Assembly: GCF_027744825.2 (NCBI RefSeq)
Contig: NC_071348.1
Span: 12,185,563 to 12,249,562 of the forward strand
Length of the DNA stretch: 64,000 nucleotides
Reading direction: 5' to 3'
Origin: Synchiropus splendidus
Lineage: Eukaryota > Chordata > Actinopteri > Syngnathiformes > Callionymidae
The notes beneath the pieces were generated by a model, which was not told where the DNA came from, did no database searches, and saw only the letters and a program-made list of their open reading frames with translations. The position numbers and the translations under genes were made by a program. Shown piece after piece: positions 1-12,589 of this stretch. Numbering within the stretch: position 1 is the first letter of the stretch; each line of letters begins with the position of its first letter.

Positions 1-923
1 AGTAATAATAGTGGAACATTTCTGACTGATCTCGATGGTCAGTCGTCTCCATGTTTCTCAGTTGAACACGGATTCGTCGGCGACTCGGATGCACCTTTCC
101 TCCCTGATCAGATGTCGCGGTGTCGCAGGCGTGAGCTCTCACAGTGTCTGACACTGAAACTCAGCACCTTTATTCCACTAGTCGATCAGACTGTTTGTTG
201 GTGTTTGGGCAACTTTCATTGAGTCTCTTCGTAGCATTAGCCACCAAGCTAACCTTTCCCAACACGACATGGAGACAGTTCCTGCCACTCGATCTCAGTG
301 TGGAGATTATTCTGATGTTCTTGTCTTGTTACCATTCTTTTTTTTTTTTGTGGTTTGTTTAATGTGAATAAACCCTTTAATTAACACGTTTGCATAGTTT
401 TCATGACATATGCTTCAAAGAGTGGAATTTTAAAAACAATAATAAAATCAAGCGTTTTTGAGATCAAACAAAATCAAAAATGAAATGAATAATCCTGATG
501 ACTTTTCTTGACACCAACAATGTGACAGTCTGTGGGGCCCCTGAGCAAGGTTTAGGTGAGAACTCAACTCCTGGATATTTCTGGTCAGAAGTGTTGTGAG
601 TCTGGCTGGAGTTTTAATCACAGGCCTTTGCCCTCTCAGATTTCAAAGAATTCTTGAGTAAAATGCATTTCAACTGGTTCAACATGACAGATCTCTATGC
701 AGAAATGTTCTATTGACATTTAAACTTAGATCCTGACTAAACCAGACAATAAAAGCCACAGAGGGCAGGAACTATTGGACAATTAAATAACCTGCAGCAT
801 ATTTTCAGGGTTAAAAGATATGGTCAAATAAGTGCAATAAAGCACCATTTTCTACTGATGCTTTACTTTGAAACTAATGAGGACAGTCAGTAAAATGTTT
901 TGTTGCAAAGCAAAACTACTCAC
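1..923. repeat. Intronic repeat segment, copy 1 (no coding exon seen)
   Basis: This stretch lies 3' of the last visible A0 exon, so it is intron of A0 on the minus strand. It is almost identical to 9651-10588 in A1 and partly repeated at about 26815-27290 (A3) and 32935-33480 (A4). A CpG-richer part (about 60-150) contains, on the minus strand, an ATG reading METTDHRDQSETF that is also open in the other copies. I see no splice sites that would join it to the receptor genes and do not call it a gene. Confidence 0.6.
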
Positions 924-3864
924 ATTTGACCACCAATTCTCTCCGCTGACTTGTCCTGCTTCCTTCAGAGTTTGAGGCGATGCACTTGTAGCTCCCTGCG
1001 TGGTGCACAGCAGCTTTAGTGGTGTAGACGAGGTCATTGTTGTGGACCCCATTCTTGTTGGAGTTGGAGAACACATTCACTGAACTCGACTGAATCTCTC
1101 TGATCAAGGTGAGAGTTGAGGGTGGAAAACTGTCCACAGTGCATCTGATAGTGAAGGTCTGACCTTCTGTGACCTGAGTGTACATGGACAGTTTGAGGTT
1201 TGATGGAGCATCTGTGGAGAGGAAGCAGAGTAGTTTGGACAATTTCCTCTTTTCCTCTTTCTTTCTGTGGTTTACAGCGTGTTTTAATGTGTCTGAAAAA
1301 TGAGGAAAAAGTTAAAGTAACAGCTGGAGAAGAAGAAGCTCACTGTGACACATAGTTTTAAGGAACTGGGAATAAAAGTCAAGTAAAAGTCATGCTATCT
1401 ATTTTGCATGACTTATTGAAGGAAGACAAATTCAATGAAAATTGACAAATTTGTTTGATCGTATTATGGAGGGAAAATAAGTGAAAACACTGCACTGTTG
1501 AGAGCAAAAAAAAGACGACAGATATGAAAGAAAACATGGAACAAATGCTACATTTTAACATATTACCTGGAAATATATAAATGAGAGACTTGCTGAAGTG
1601 AGGTCAGACAGGAGCAGGGGAAATAAAGCACTTTCCTCGGTTCAGTAACTATAAACAACATGGCCAAGAAGCTAGACTCTGAGGTGAGTCAAAGCAGCAC
1701 TGAGAGTGAGTCACTCACACTGTACTTGGAAGCACTGTGGTGCACTATAATCTGTGCCGATGCTGTTGGTGGCGCTGCACATGTAACAACCTTCATCAGA
1801 TCTCTGAACGTTTTTAATGGTCATTGTGTTTCTGCTGTCTATATGCCAGTAGTGGGAGAGTGGAGTGTGTCTGGAGGAGCCATGGAGCCAGGAGAAGCTA
1901 TGAGCTGCAGGAGAGGCCTCAGTGACACAAGTTAATCTGAGCTCTTTTCCAGCGCTGACTCTCCCGTTTAGACCAGAGGGGACTTGAATTCTTGTGTTCT
2001 TGGGTCGGTCTGAGGAAGAGAAACACTTTCAGCTTGTTTGAATGTTTTGTCATGTTTTCATTGTGGACTCACATTCAACCTGAATCTGAAGTGGGTCTGA
2101 TGTTCCAGCACCAATGGAGTTCCAGGCAGTGCAGGTATAAAAACCTGCGTGCTCAGGCTGGATGGATGTTACTGTGTAAGTCTGAGCTGAAGACACATCT
2201 CGCTGATCCTTCTGCCACTGAAAGCTTGTGGCGTCTGGGCTGCTTCTCTTCACTGTACATCTTAAATCCATCTTCTGTCCTTGCCGGATCGATGTGGCAG
2301 ATGCTGTGATCTCAACTTCTGGTGAGACTGGGAATAAAGTTGAAAGTTAAATATGAGAGTTAGTTTAAGTCAAGAGAATAAATGAATCAGCCTTCTTAAG
2401 ATCTGAGAAGAGCAGGGAGGAAACAAAAGGTTTATGGAGGAGTTAAAATGTCTGGTAAATGCTGCTCTCTTATTGGCTGCCCATAAAAAATTCTATTTGA
2501 AGAAAAATCACTGAGAAAAAGGGAGCTAAAGTAATGAAAAATCATCACAAAGGATCTTGGAATTGGAATCAGAAATGGACCTGGTTTGTGTCAAGTCTGG
2601 GTTTAGTACCAGGCCTTTTGCATCACAGCAGTGTTGTACAGTGCTGTTTTAAACTGATATGTCTGACAGAAAACTCCTGGTGAAAATTAGAGAGAAAGCA
2701 GATGCCAACTAAGCCGCCACTGAAATCCATGATTGACGTCCTGCTTCTGACTGAACTCTGTGGAGGTCATTGCATTTGAAACAAACTATAATGAGGATAA
2801 AGCAACAAATAGAAAGGATTGTCTCACACTGAACATCCAAATCAAGACTGGAATCTTCATGTCCGTGCTTATTTCTGGCTTCACATCTGTATCGTCCACT
2901 CTGTGAGACTGTGATGGATGGGATGATGAGATCTTGTCCTTCGCTCCCTGCCTGACCTGGTCGAAACCAGTGGTAGGTGGGTGCAGGATTCCCACTCGCT
3001 GAACATGTCAGGGTCACTGTGTCCTCCGCAGCAACACCTTCCCTTCTGTTAGGATTAGTGACCCTCACCTCCACGTTCCTGGGTCCATCTGAACAGAAAA
3101 TATAATCATTATGTTTTGCATTTTTGTTGACACTGAAAGGGACCTTGACTTACATTCGACAGTTAGAGTGATGTTGCGGATCAAGTTTGGGTCGGTGTTG
3201 CCTCGAGTCTGACAGGAGAACTGCCTCCCATTGTCCTGCCAGCTGGCTGTGAAGTTGCTAGTTGCTGTCCTGCTGTGTTCATCACCCTGAGGTTGCACTG
3301 AGATTCCTCGTTGGTCGAGAGGTTGAATTTGAGGACGGGAGGGGCACGAGGACAAGGTGGAGCAGTGGAGAGTCACTGAGCTGGACTCTGTAACAGGAGC
3401 CGGTTCCTCAAACCTGATGAGGCATGGGTTCGCTGCAAAATGAAACTTCGAGTATGTAAATATGAAACACTGCTGAAAAAGTAAATCACTCTGATGTTAT
3501 CGAATACCTTTTCAATTATTATTATTATTACAGACATGTTTAGTCTTTATCTTATTTTTGAAGATTCAATAACACGACCATCAAACAGTAGAGAAGTCCT
3601 TATCTCCCTCGACCCACACTGGATCCTTCAACCAAGCCCAGTAGGCATTCATCATGTCAGTAGTTCCTGCGATGCTCCCCTGTATTGGAACACAGGATCC
3701 CTCTGTGGCTGTCAGCTTTGGCCTCGTGAATGTAAATGAACCAGAACCAGCTGCTGGATGACACATGTAATGGTCAGAGAAGATCCAAAACAGGTGAGTG
3801 AAATAAAACTCTTACCCCGTATTGTAGTCAGAAGCAACAGCAAGCACAGTTTTTCCCTTTCCAT
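924..3864 (-). pseudogene. A0: CD22-like Ig receptor, 5' part, V exon broken; 3' end outside window
   Basis: Minus-strand exons in gene order are signal peptide 3816-3864 (MEREKLCLLLLL...), V fragment about 3587-3753, C2 3154-3432 (NPCLIRF type), C2 2828-3088 (GPRNVEV), C2 2073-2327 (SPEVEIT), C2 1719-2009 (RPKNTRI) and C2 924-1211 (APSNLKL). All C2 exons start and end in phase 1 with GTGAGT/GTAAGT-type donors, and they join through V-x-Y-x-P linkers, as in CD22/Siglecs. The V exon has only strands A to C'. After EGDKDFSTV it reaches a stop, and its 3' half and donor are gone, so V cannot be used normally. A V-less product (signal peptide to C2) would remain in frame. TM and tail exons should lie left of base 1. 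I call it a pseudogene because of the V exon, but a V-less receptor is possible. Confidence 0.7.
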
Positions 3865-4977
3865 TTTGTGAATTTATTTAAAAAAAAAAAGTCCAAGTCA
3901 CTCCAGAGGTGTAATTCAAGATGAGTATCTATATGAACTTCACAATATTTAGGTTCCTCTTTCATTTGTGTTCTGGGTCGACACCTCTTTATGCAAATCT
4001 GCAATCTTCATGCTTCACAAGCTTAAGCTTATATTGTTATTCTCAACACTGCAGATGGAATCCATCTCCATCAGAGTTTGAAAATATAATAGATGCGCCG
4101 AGTCACGTCTTCCTTTCTCTGCTACTGTATTCCAGTGCTATGATTCCAGCACTTGACAGACTTGCTTCTCTTATTACGATAGAACCTGCAGTGGCCGCTT
4201 TCTTCTGACTGCTTCTGACTACTTTAATTTCGAACCTTGACATTTCAGAGCTATTATTTTTTCGTTCACTTCTTTATGTGATTTCTTGCTTCTGCGATTG
4301 GACGCCATCTTGTGGCAAGGCCTGAGAACAACAGGTGACATTTTGAAATAGATATTTATACATCGAAGTTAAGCCTTGCAATTTAAGAATATTGGATATA
4401 GATACATACAAATACATTTAAAATGAGCTGAGACTGTGTTAATATTGAGATTGGAATAAAGTGGTTACATTTTACGGAATTCTAATGAAACTAATAATAA
4501 TTTCGAAACTAATAGATAATTTCGCTTAAAATAAGGGCCAACTACATGAGAAGATTCATTTATAAAAAAAAATAAAAATAAAAAAAATTAAAATTAGTAA
4601 TTATTATCTCTTGAAATGTTTTGTGTAAATGTGAATTTTCGTTTGGCTGCTGGCAACGGACAGAACAAAAGAGGGGGAGCCACTTAGGAGCCAGAGGGAG
4701 TAAAGGAAGAACACAATATTCCGTATGAACGTTGACTGTTTGCATTTAATACCCGACTAAAAACAAAACAACTTCATTTTGTTTGATGATAACTAGGTTG
4801 GACGATAGCCAAGATTGAATTGCACTTTGTTTAATACAGGATGTTCTGAATGTTGAAATTGTAAACAGGAGGGAGCTAGAAGTCAGATCATTCTCTCAGT
4901 CGACCTCTATTTTGTGACGCTGCAGTTTCTGCTATATTTATCTGCCTCTTCCTCCATCCACACTAACACACCCATAT

Positions 4978-5124
<147 letters not shown>

Positions 5125-5776
5125 CTTACATATCATAAAGATATTTTGTTTAGTGCTTATAAAAAACTAACATCTTGACACATAAATAAATGTCAGCCTG
5201 GGACACTACCACCACGACTGAGGAGAGAGGAGAGTTATCTGGTATGATGTTGAGAAGACAGCTGGAAACCAAGTCGAAAGGAACTAAAGCATGGAACAAT
5301 GGAGATGGATTCAAGATCTAGAAGACTACTAGAAGAAATGAAGTGGGAGCCGAACAGGACCATGACCTTCAAGCTTCAAGGCGTTCCAGGACAATGTCGA
5401 TGAGGTGATAGAGAGGGAGAGAATCGTGATAGGAGCAGTGGCCATGTAGAGGAGACGAGGATGTTAAGGAGTCAAGGACAGAGCTTCTGAGGACCAGAGG
5501 GTGGCAGGTTTTCCTAACAGATTCACCAGTAAATGGAAATAAAGACAAACAAGAGCGACCCCAAAAAAGGAGACAAACTCAAGGGGCCTCATAACAGATA
5601 AAGGAAGGGAAAGACAACCTGCATATTCATGGCAGAGACGAGTGAGATTCCTCCGGCCGAACGATCTCCACATTACCTGCCTCTCCTTCCTACTCATACT
5701 TGAAACCTTTAGCAGTTATCAGTACTAGTGAAGGGTAGATGAGGTATCATGAAACATTGTTCCAGGGTTGTTCCTA

Positions 5777-5895
5777 ATTTTCAGAGGCCACTGCATGTCG
5801 CTCTTGGTGTAGAAATGATGTGAGGTTTCATTAAATTCGTCGTTCAAGTCCAAACATTTTACAGCAAACAGTGCCATCTGGTGGCCTCTGAAAAT
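5777..5895. repeat. Short inverted repeat (MITE-like), copy 1
   Basis: Left arm attttcagaggccac (from 5777) pairs with gtggcctctgaaaat (ending 5895), with about 24 bp of imperfect arm and roughly 70 bp between. A paralogous copy is at 14477-14595, carried by the tandem duplication. No target-site duplication is clear. Confidence 0.5.
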
Positions 5896-6216
5896 CAGGA
5901 CACTGTGTCATGAAACCTCGGCTCATCACTAGTCAGTACCATGTTGCAGTGACCAGTGCAAGTGGGAGTCTGTGGCTCAAAAAAGAGGCGTCTTAAGTTC
6001 TGATATTATGAAGGCGGAAGACATGACTCCTTTCCAGGCCCTCCAGGCCTCTGTGAAAACACACGCCTCACAGAAGTTGATAGATAAGAAATATTGTCCT
6101 TAAATAAGTACTGTGAGAGATTATGGGCGTGAACAGAGGAGACTGAGATTAAAGACTAGCGTCACAGTGTTTTCTGCTGGTATTAAACACATGTAAAGAA
6201 CGACCATTGTGTGGGA

Positions 6217-6222
6217 TTTATT
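6217..6222 (-). promoter_or_regulatory. Candidate poly(A) signal of A1
   Basis: Minus-strand AATAAA lies about 230 bp downstream of the A1 stop codon. It is conserved at the same place behind A2 (14917-14922). Based on sequence only. Confidence 0.35.
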
Positions 6223-6449
6223 TATATCAGAGGAGAAGATTTTCCAGAGAACAGTGGCAGCATGGTTAATTCACTTTCATAAAACAGGCATGATGTGCAG
6301 ATGAAGCTTATGTACAATCTGATTCTGTTTTGCTTGTTATTAAAATACAGTTTTCATAGCATATAAAAGTATGCAGCATCTGTTATATACCAGCCGAACG
6401 GTGCATCACTTCACATTGGATTTAAACCAACAATTCCTTGTTTTTGTTC

Positions 6450-9400
6450 TCAGAATTTAATCGTGGAGTATTCAGTGTTTTCATCCTCACAGCGACTTGA
6501 TTTCCCGATCTTGTGCTTCACTCTGTTGTGTTTGAACTCCACATGGGAATAGTTCACCTCCTCCTCTCCCTCTTCACCGCTTGGTTTATTAGCCGCGTAC
6601 ACAACATCTTGTCCTGGCTTGCTGCTAGAAAACAAAACAAAATTGAATCCTAAATTCGGAGATGAAAAGGTCCAGTAATGCTGACCTTTTGGTATAATGC
6701 ACATTGGTATAGACCACAGATGCTTCCTCTGGGGGCACAGCTTGCACCTCCAGTGGTCTTTCAGCACTTGGGTTCTGCAAAGTCATGAGCACAAAAGAGT
6801 AAAGTAAACTCTCAGATTTGACATCCCTGTTATCTATATATACACAACTATTTCCTGTTTCTGTTCATTGTAGTTACTTGTGATCTCTGAAGTCTCTCCT
6901 CCACAGTAAAAGCCGTTACGTTTTTAATTTCGAGTTCCACACATGAAGCCTCCAGGTGGTTCTACGACGCTCATGTTTACTGCACTCATTCTCAAAAGCA
7001 TGATACCACAGCCATAATGTTCCTGACTGCGCCGCTCATGAACATGGATCTGAGGTGCCGACTGCTCCCACTCCTGTTTTCCACTCGCCGGTTCTTCCGT
7101 GCCTGTACTGGCTGAGCGAGCACAGGTCCAATGTTCAGAGAAAACACTTCCTCCTTGATGTCCTGATTTTCTTAATCATAAAAAATGGTAGTCTTTATCT
7201 CCTCTTTTTTGGTTTCTGCTCTGTTGAATATCTTTCCAGGTCTCCTGGATGTGACTCTCGTTGCCGTCTGTTTTTAGACTGTAATAGTACTTGTTTATCT
7301 TTTCATGATATATATTGGTTCAATTTTTTACAATTCACATCCGGCTCTCTTTTTATTCAAATGGTCCCTGTAGAGACCATCGTTCTTCTTACATGCATCC
7401 TGTAGGCCTGTAGTGATCTACAACTTCTCATGAGGCCAGTTTTCATATCAGTCAGTGGGCAAAGATTAGCGCAGTTAACCTGACATAAAGGCAGTTGAAC
7501 TTACAGCTCTGTGTTTGAGCCTCCTCTTGCACCTGTGGTTGGAAAGTATGACTGTTTAAACAGCACATTAAAACAGGGTATGTAAAAATGTTTCTCTTTA
7601 ATATTTACTTGATGAAGATGAGACCAGCCGCCAATGGAATGAGCAGAAGTGAAGCAGAAATGAAGACATACTTCAGGACTTTGAGAGAGGCTCCTGTATT
7701 GAGACAGAATCAGTTCAAAATGATAAACTCACGTTTCTTTGTATGTTCTCTTCACTTCACCTTCTACAAACAGCTCCACTGGATCGGATCTTCTTTCACC
7801 TAACTGATTCAGGGCAGAGCAGTAGTAGATCCCAGGCTTGTCAGAGGTCACACTGTGGTTCTGCTGATCGGACACTTTGTCATCTCCTCTGTCATCCGTC
7901 GACTTCCTGTACCAGGAGTATCGGTGGATTGGTGGGTAGCTGCTGGAGCTGCATGTCAGCATCACTGAGCTCCTCTTGTCTGGCAACTGCAGCTCTTCAG
8001 CCTTCAGGACCTTCGTTTCTTTTGGAGCATCTGAGGAGTGTGGCATAGTTCTTTTAAAAATATTTATGACATGACTCTTTATCAATAAACAGTGTATTTT
8101 CCTGTCAAATTTTATCTATACGTCTATTAAAGTGAAATTCCAAGTTAAACGAACATATGAGTAAGTCATTAAAATGCTTTGTTGCAAAGTAAAACTACTC
8201 ACATTTAACCACCAATTTTCTCCGCTCACTTGTCCTGCTTCCTTCAGAGTTTGAGGCGATGCACTTGTAGCTCCCTGCGTGGTGCACAGCAGCTTTAGTG
8301 GTGTAGACGAGTTCATTGTTGTGGACCCCATTCTTGTTGGAGTTGGAGAACACATTCACTGAACTCGACTGAATCTCTCTGATCAAGGTGAGATTTGAGG
8401 GTGGAAAACTGTCCACAGTGCAGTTGATGATGAAGGTCTGACCTTCTGTGACCTCAGTGTACATGGACAGTTTGAGGTTTGATGGAGCATCTGTGGAGAG
8501 GAAGCAGAGTAGTTTGGTGAATTTCCTCCTGTATTGATTCTGACTGCAGCTTTTTGAATGTGTCATTGACAAATCCCTAACTGCAGTGTCCCTGAGTTCT
8601 CATGAAATGGCTGGAAACTGGACTCCTAGGTCACTGGACTCTGCCTAACTTGGTGTGAGCAGCTCAGAAATCTGGTAGAGACTTGTGGTTCTACAGTAGG
8701 GAACTCATTTACTCTGGAAACCTTGGACTGCTGTTGGTGGCCAGGAATGGTGCTCTGAAGGGCAAATCACAGAGGAAATGGACATTACAGTGAAACGAAA
8801 AGCTGAAAAACAATGAAAGTTTGTTAAACTTCAATTGTTCCATCTACCAGCACAATGTTTTGGTGATGACATCATCTAATGTTGTGCACCTGGAGTTGGT
8901 GCACTGAAAAATGTTCCCTGAGGAAGGAAGTCTGATATGAACTGAGGCAGAGGTGAGTCAATGCAGCACTGAGGGTGTGTCACTCACACTGTACTTGGAA
9001 GCACTGTGGTGCACTATAATCTCTGCCGATGCTGTTGGTGGCGCAGCACTTGTAACAACCTTCATCAGATCTCTGCACTGTCTCAATGGTCATGGTGCTG
9101 CCCCAGTATTTGGACTGGTACTTGGAGAGTGGAGTGTGTCTGGAGGGGCCATGGAACCAGGAGAAGTAATGAGCTGCAGGAGAGGCCTCAGTGGCACACG
9201 TTAATCTGAGCTCTTTTCCAGCGCTGACTCTTCCATTTAGACCAGAGGGGACTTGAACTCTTGTGTTCCTGGGTCGGTCTGAGGAAGAGAAACACTTTCA
9301 GCTTGTTTGAATGTTTTGTCATGTTTTCACAGTGGACTCACATTCAACCTGAATCTGAAGCAGGTCTGATGTTCCAGCACCAATGGAGTTGCTGGCAGTG

Positions 9401-12400
9401 CAGGTATAAAAACCTGCGTGCTTTGCACTTGCATGCATTGTTGCGTGCAAGTGAGTTGGCCTGTTATGGCCTTGCTGTCGTCTGAGGAGAAAAGTGACCT
9501 GAGTCTGTTCTCTTATTGGCTCATCGTCATAAATGAGATGACTGGATAGATACAAGAAATAGTTTGTGCAAAGAAAATGTCACGAGGTCTTTATCTCGAA
9601 CAAAAGGGACAAAAGTAGAGAGACATGAGTCTGGGTGATTATACGATCCTGAGTAATAATAGTGGAACGTTTCTGACTGATCTCGATGGTCAGTCGTCTC
9701 CATGTTTCTCAGTTGAACACGGATTCGTCGGCGACTCGGATGCACCTTTCCTCCCTGACCAGATGTCGCGGTGTCGCAGGCGTGAGCTCTCACAGTGTCT
9801 GACACTGAAACTCAGCACCTTTATTCCACTAGTCGATCAGACTGTTTGTTGGTGTTTGGGCAACTTTCATTGAGTCTCTTCGTAGCATTAGCCACCAAGC
9901 TAACCTTTCCCAACACGACATGGAGACAGTTCCTGCCACTCGATCTCAGTGTGGAGATTATTCTGATGTTCTTGTCTTGTTACCATTCTTTTTTTTTAAC
10001 ATTACATTTGTTTTGTGGTTTGTTTAATGTGAATAAACCCTTTAATTAACACGTTTGCATAGTTTTCATGACATATGCTTCAAAGAGTGGAATTTTAAAA
10101 ACAATAATAAAATCAAGCGTTTTTGAGATCAAACAAAATCAAAAATGAAATGAATAATCCTGATGACTTTTCTTGACACCAACAATGTGACAGTCTGTGG
10201 GGCCCCTGAGCAAGGTTTAGGTGAGAACTCAACTCCTGGATATTTCTGGCCAGAAGTGTTGTGAGTCTGGCTGGAGTTTTAATCACAGGCCTTTGCCCTC
10301 TCAGATTTCAAAGAATTCTTGAGTAAAATGCATTTCAACTGGTTCAACATGACAGATCTCTATGCAGAAATGTTCTATTGACATTTAAACTTAGATCCTG
10401 ACTAAACCAGACAATAAAAGCCACAGAGGGCAGGAACTATTGGACAATTAAATAACCTGCAGCATATTTTCAGGGTTAAAAGATATGGTCAAATAAGTGC
10501 AATAAAGCACCATTTTCTACTGATGCTTTACTTCGAAACTAATGAGGACAGTCAGTAAAATGTTTTGTTGCAAAGCAAAACTACTCACATTTGACCACCA
10601 ATTCTCTCCGCTGACTTGTCCTGCTTCCTTCAGAGTTTGAGGCGTTGCACTTGTAGCTCCCTGCGTGGTGCACAGCAGCTTTAGTGGTGTAGACGAGGTC
10701 ATTGTTGTGGACCCCATTCTCGTTGGAGTTGGAGAACACATTCACTGAACTCGACTGAATCTCTCTGATCAAGGTGAGAGTTGAGGGTGGAAAACTGTCC
10801 ACAGTGCATCTGATAGTGAAGGTCTGACCTTCTGTGACCTGAGTGGACATGGACAGTTTGAGGTATGATGGAGCATCTGTGGAGAGGAAGCAGAGTAGTT
10901 TGGACAATTTCCTCTTTTCCTCTTTCTTTCTTTGGTTTACAGCGTGTTTTAATGTGTCTGAAAAATGAGGAAAAAGTTAAAGTAATAGCTGGACAAGAAG
11001 AAGCTCACTGTGACACATAGTTTAAAGGAACTGGGAAAAAAGTCAAGTAAAAGTCATCAATATTGCATGACTTATTGAAGGAAGACAAATTCAATGAAAA
11101 TGGACATATTTGTTTGGTCGTATTAGGGAGGGAAAATAAGTGAAAACACTGCACTGTTGAGAGCAAAAAAAAGACGACAGATATGAAAGAAAACATGGAA
11201 GAAATGCTACATTTTAACATATTACCTGGAAATATATAAATGAGAGACTTGCTGAAGTGAGGTCAGACAGGAGCAGGGGAAATAAAGCACTTTCCTCGGT
11301 TCAGTAACTATAAACAACATGGCCAAGAAGCTAGACTCTGAGGCAAGTCAATGCAGCACTGAGAGTGAGTCACTCACACTGTACTTGGAAGCACTGCGGT
11401 GCACTATAATCTGTGCCGATGCTGTTGGTGGCGCTGCACACGTAACAACCTTCATCAGATCTCTGAACGTTTTTAATGGTCATTGTGTTTCCGCTGGAGA
11501 GTGGAGTTCGTCTGGAGGAGCCATGGAGCCAGGAGAAGCTATGAGCTGCAGGAGAGGCCTCAGTGACACACGTTAATCTGAGCTCTTTTCCAGCGCTCAC
11601 TCTCCCGTTTAGACCAGAGGGGACTTGAACTCTCGTGTTCTTGGGCCGGTCTGAGGAACAGAAACACTTTCACGAATAAAGTTTTGCATCGTTATCGACA
11701 CGGAAAGGGACCTTGACTTACATTCGACAGTTAGAGTGACACTGCGGATCAAGTTTGGGTCGGTGTTGCCTCGAGTCTGACAGGAGAACTGCCTCCCATT
11801 GTCCTGCCAGCTGGCTATGAAGTTGCTAGTTGCTGTCCTGCTGTGTCCATCACCCTGAGGTTGCACTGAGATTCCTCGTTGGTCGAGAGGTTGAATTTGA
11901 GGACGGGAGGGGCACGAGGACGAGGTGGAGCAGCGGAGAGTCACTGAGCTGGACTCTGTAACAGGAGCCGGTTCCTCAAACCTGATGAGGCATGGGTTCG
12001 CTGCAAAATGAAACTTTTATTCCGTAAAAATGAAACATTTCTGACTATATGAATCACATTCTCTTAATTATATGTGTACATTGAGGACATTTTTTTAAAA
12101 TCATTATTATTATATTTGAAGTAACAGGTTGGACTGACAGAAGAACAGGCTCTGAGCTCCATTTCTCCCCTCTTGATGGGAAATATCCAAAAGAATAGCT
12201 TCCACCATCATTTTTGTTCAGGTTGCAGATCGAAATGGTGAGCTGTTTCTCTGCTCTTTGGTAAGTCACTCTGTTGCTATACTGTGGACTGATGGGGCGT
12301 TTTTCGGGGTCTGTACTGTAAACAACAGTTCCTGCACCGACCCACACTGGATCCTCCAACCAAGCCCAGTAGGCATTTCTACTGAGATGTCCTGTGAATC

Positions 12401-12589
12401 TCCCCTGTATTGGAACGCAGGATCCCTCTGTGGCTGTCAGCTGTGAGCCAGTGAATGTAAATGAACCAGAACCAGCTGCTGGATGACACATGTAATGGTC
12501 AGAGAAGATCCAAAACAGGTGAGTGAAATAAAACTCTTACCCCGTATTGTAGTCAGAAGCAACAGCAAGCACAGTTTTTCCCTTTCCAT
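6450..12589 (-). CDS. A1: CD22-like inhibitory Ig receptor with defective V-exon donor
   Basis: Exons in gene order: signal peptide 12541-12589 (MEREKLCLL...), V 12131-12478, C2 11722-12000 (NPCLIRF), C2 11378-11650 (RPKNTRV), C2 10589-10876 (APSYLKL), C2 8988-9278 (RPRNTRV), C2 8203-8490 (APSNLKL), C2 7761-8030 (APKETKV), TM 7609-7693 (YVFISASLLIPLAAGLIFI), basic juxtamembrane 7505-7532 (CKRRLKHRA), tail 6686-6774 and last exon 6450-6624. All Ig exons are phase 1. The RPKNTR-APSNLK pair is present twice. The tail has VVYTNV, VNYSHV (ITIM-like) and TEYSTI (ITSM-like). A 21-bp deletion relative to A2 turns VVYAVV into VVYAAN and removes one motif. The V exon has lost its donor (see separate entry). 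Omitting V leaves 2115 coding bases, in frame, about 704 aa. Expected role by family: a plasma-membrane receptor that recruits SH2 phosphatases. Function is inferred. Confidence 0.72.
9342..9422 (-). pseudogene. 3' half of an SPEVEIT-type C2 exon (relic in A1)
   Basis: This matches the 3' half of the C2 exon at 18115-18369 of A2, including the YTCTA F-strand and the GTGAGT donor. The 5' half, with the acceptor and the first Ig cysteine, is replaced by unrelated sequence after about 9422. It cannot be spliced in, and probably marks the break where the A1 domain pair was duplicated. Confidence 0.65.
9640..10588. repeat. Intronic repeat segment, copy 2
   Basis: This lies in an A1 intron, between C2 10589-10876 and C2 8988-9278. 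It is almost identical to 1-923. That similarity in non-coding DNA points to a recent duplication or gene conversion between A0 and A1. Confidence 0.7.
12131..12478 (-). other. A1 V-set exon lacking a splice donor
   Basis: The V domain is open: ATEGSCVPIQ in the B strand, YWAWLEDPVWV, a Cys in the E strand (ISICNL), and SYSFGYF in the F strand. The A2 and A4 copies end in CAAG followed by GTAAGTTC. In A1 a 16-bp deletion relative to them fuses exon sequence directly to intron at about 12130/12131, so translation would run on into SVQPVTSNIII. The canonical donor is absent, so skipping of the exon or a cryptic donor is expected. Confidence 0.7.

Noticed and set aside
1660..1935. Plus-strand frames MAKKLDSE... 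and equivalents at 8953, 11319, 17702 and 26007
   Set aside because: Antisense to the RPKNTR C2 exon and its intron; no own splice or start context.
5464..5697. Minus-strand 77-aa frame MSRKERQ... (also 14164-14397)
   Set aside because: Lies in spacer DNA; no domain, and preserved only between recent duplicates.
7743..8048. Plus-strand open frame opposite the APKETKV C2 exon (also 16504-16809)
   Set aside because: Antisense shadow of a real Ig exon; conserved only because the exon is duplicated.
9342..9422. Reading the SPEVEIT relic as a functional C2 exon in A1
   Set aside because: No acceptor and no first Ig cysteine.
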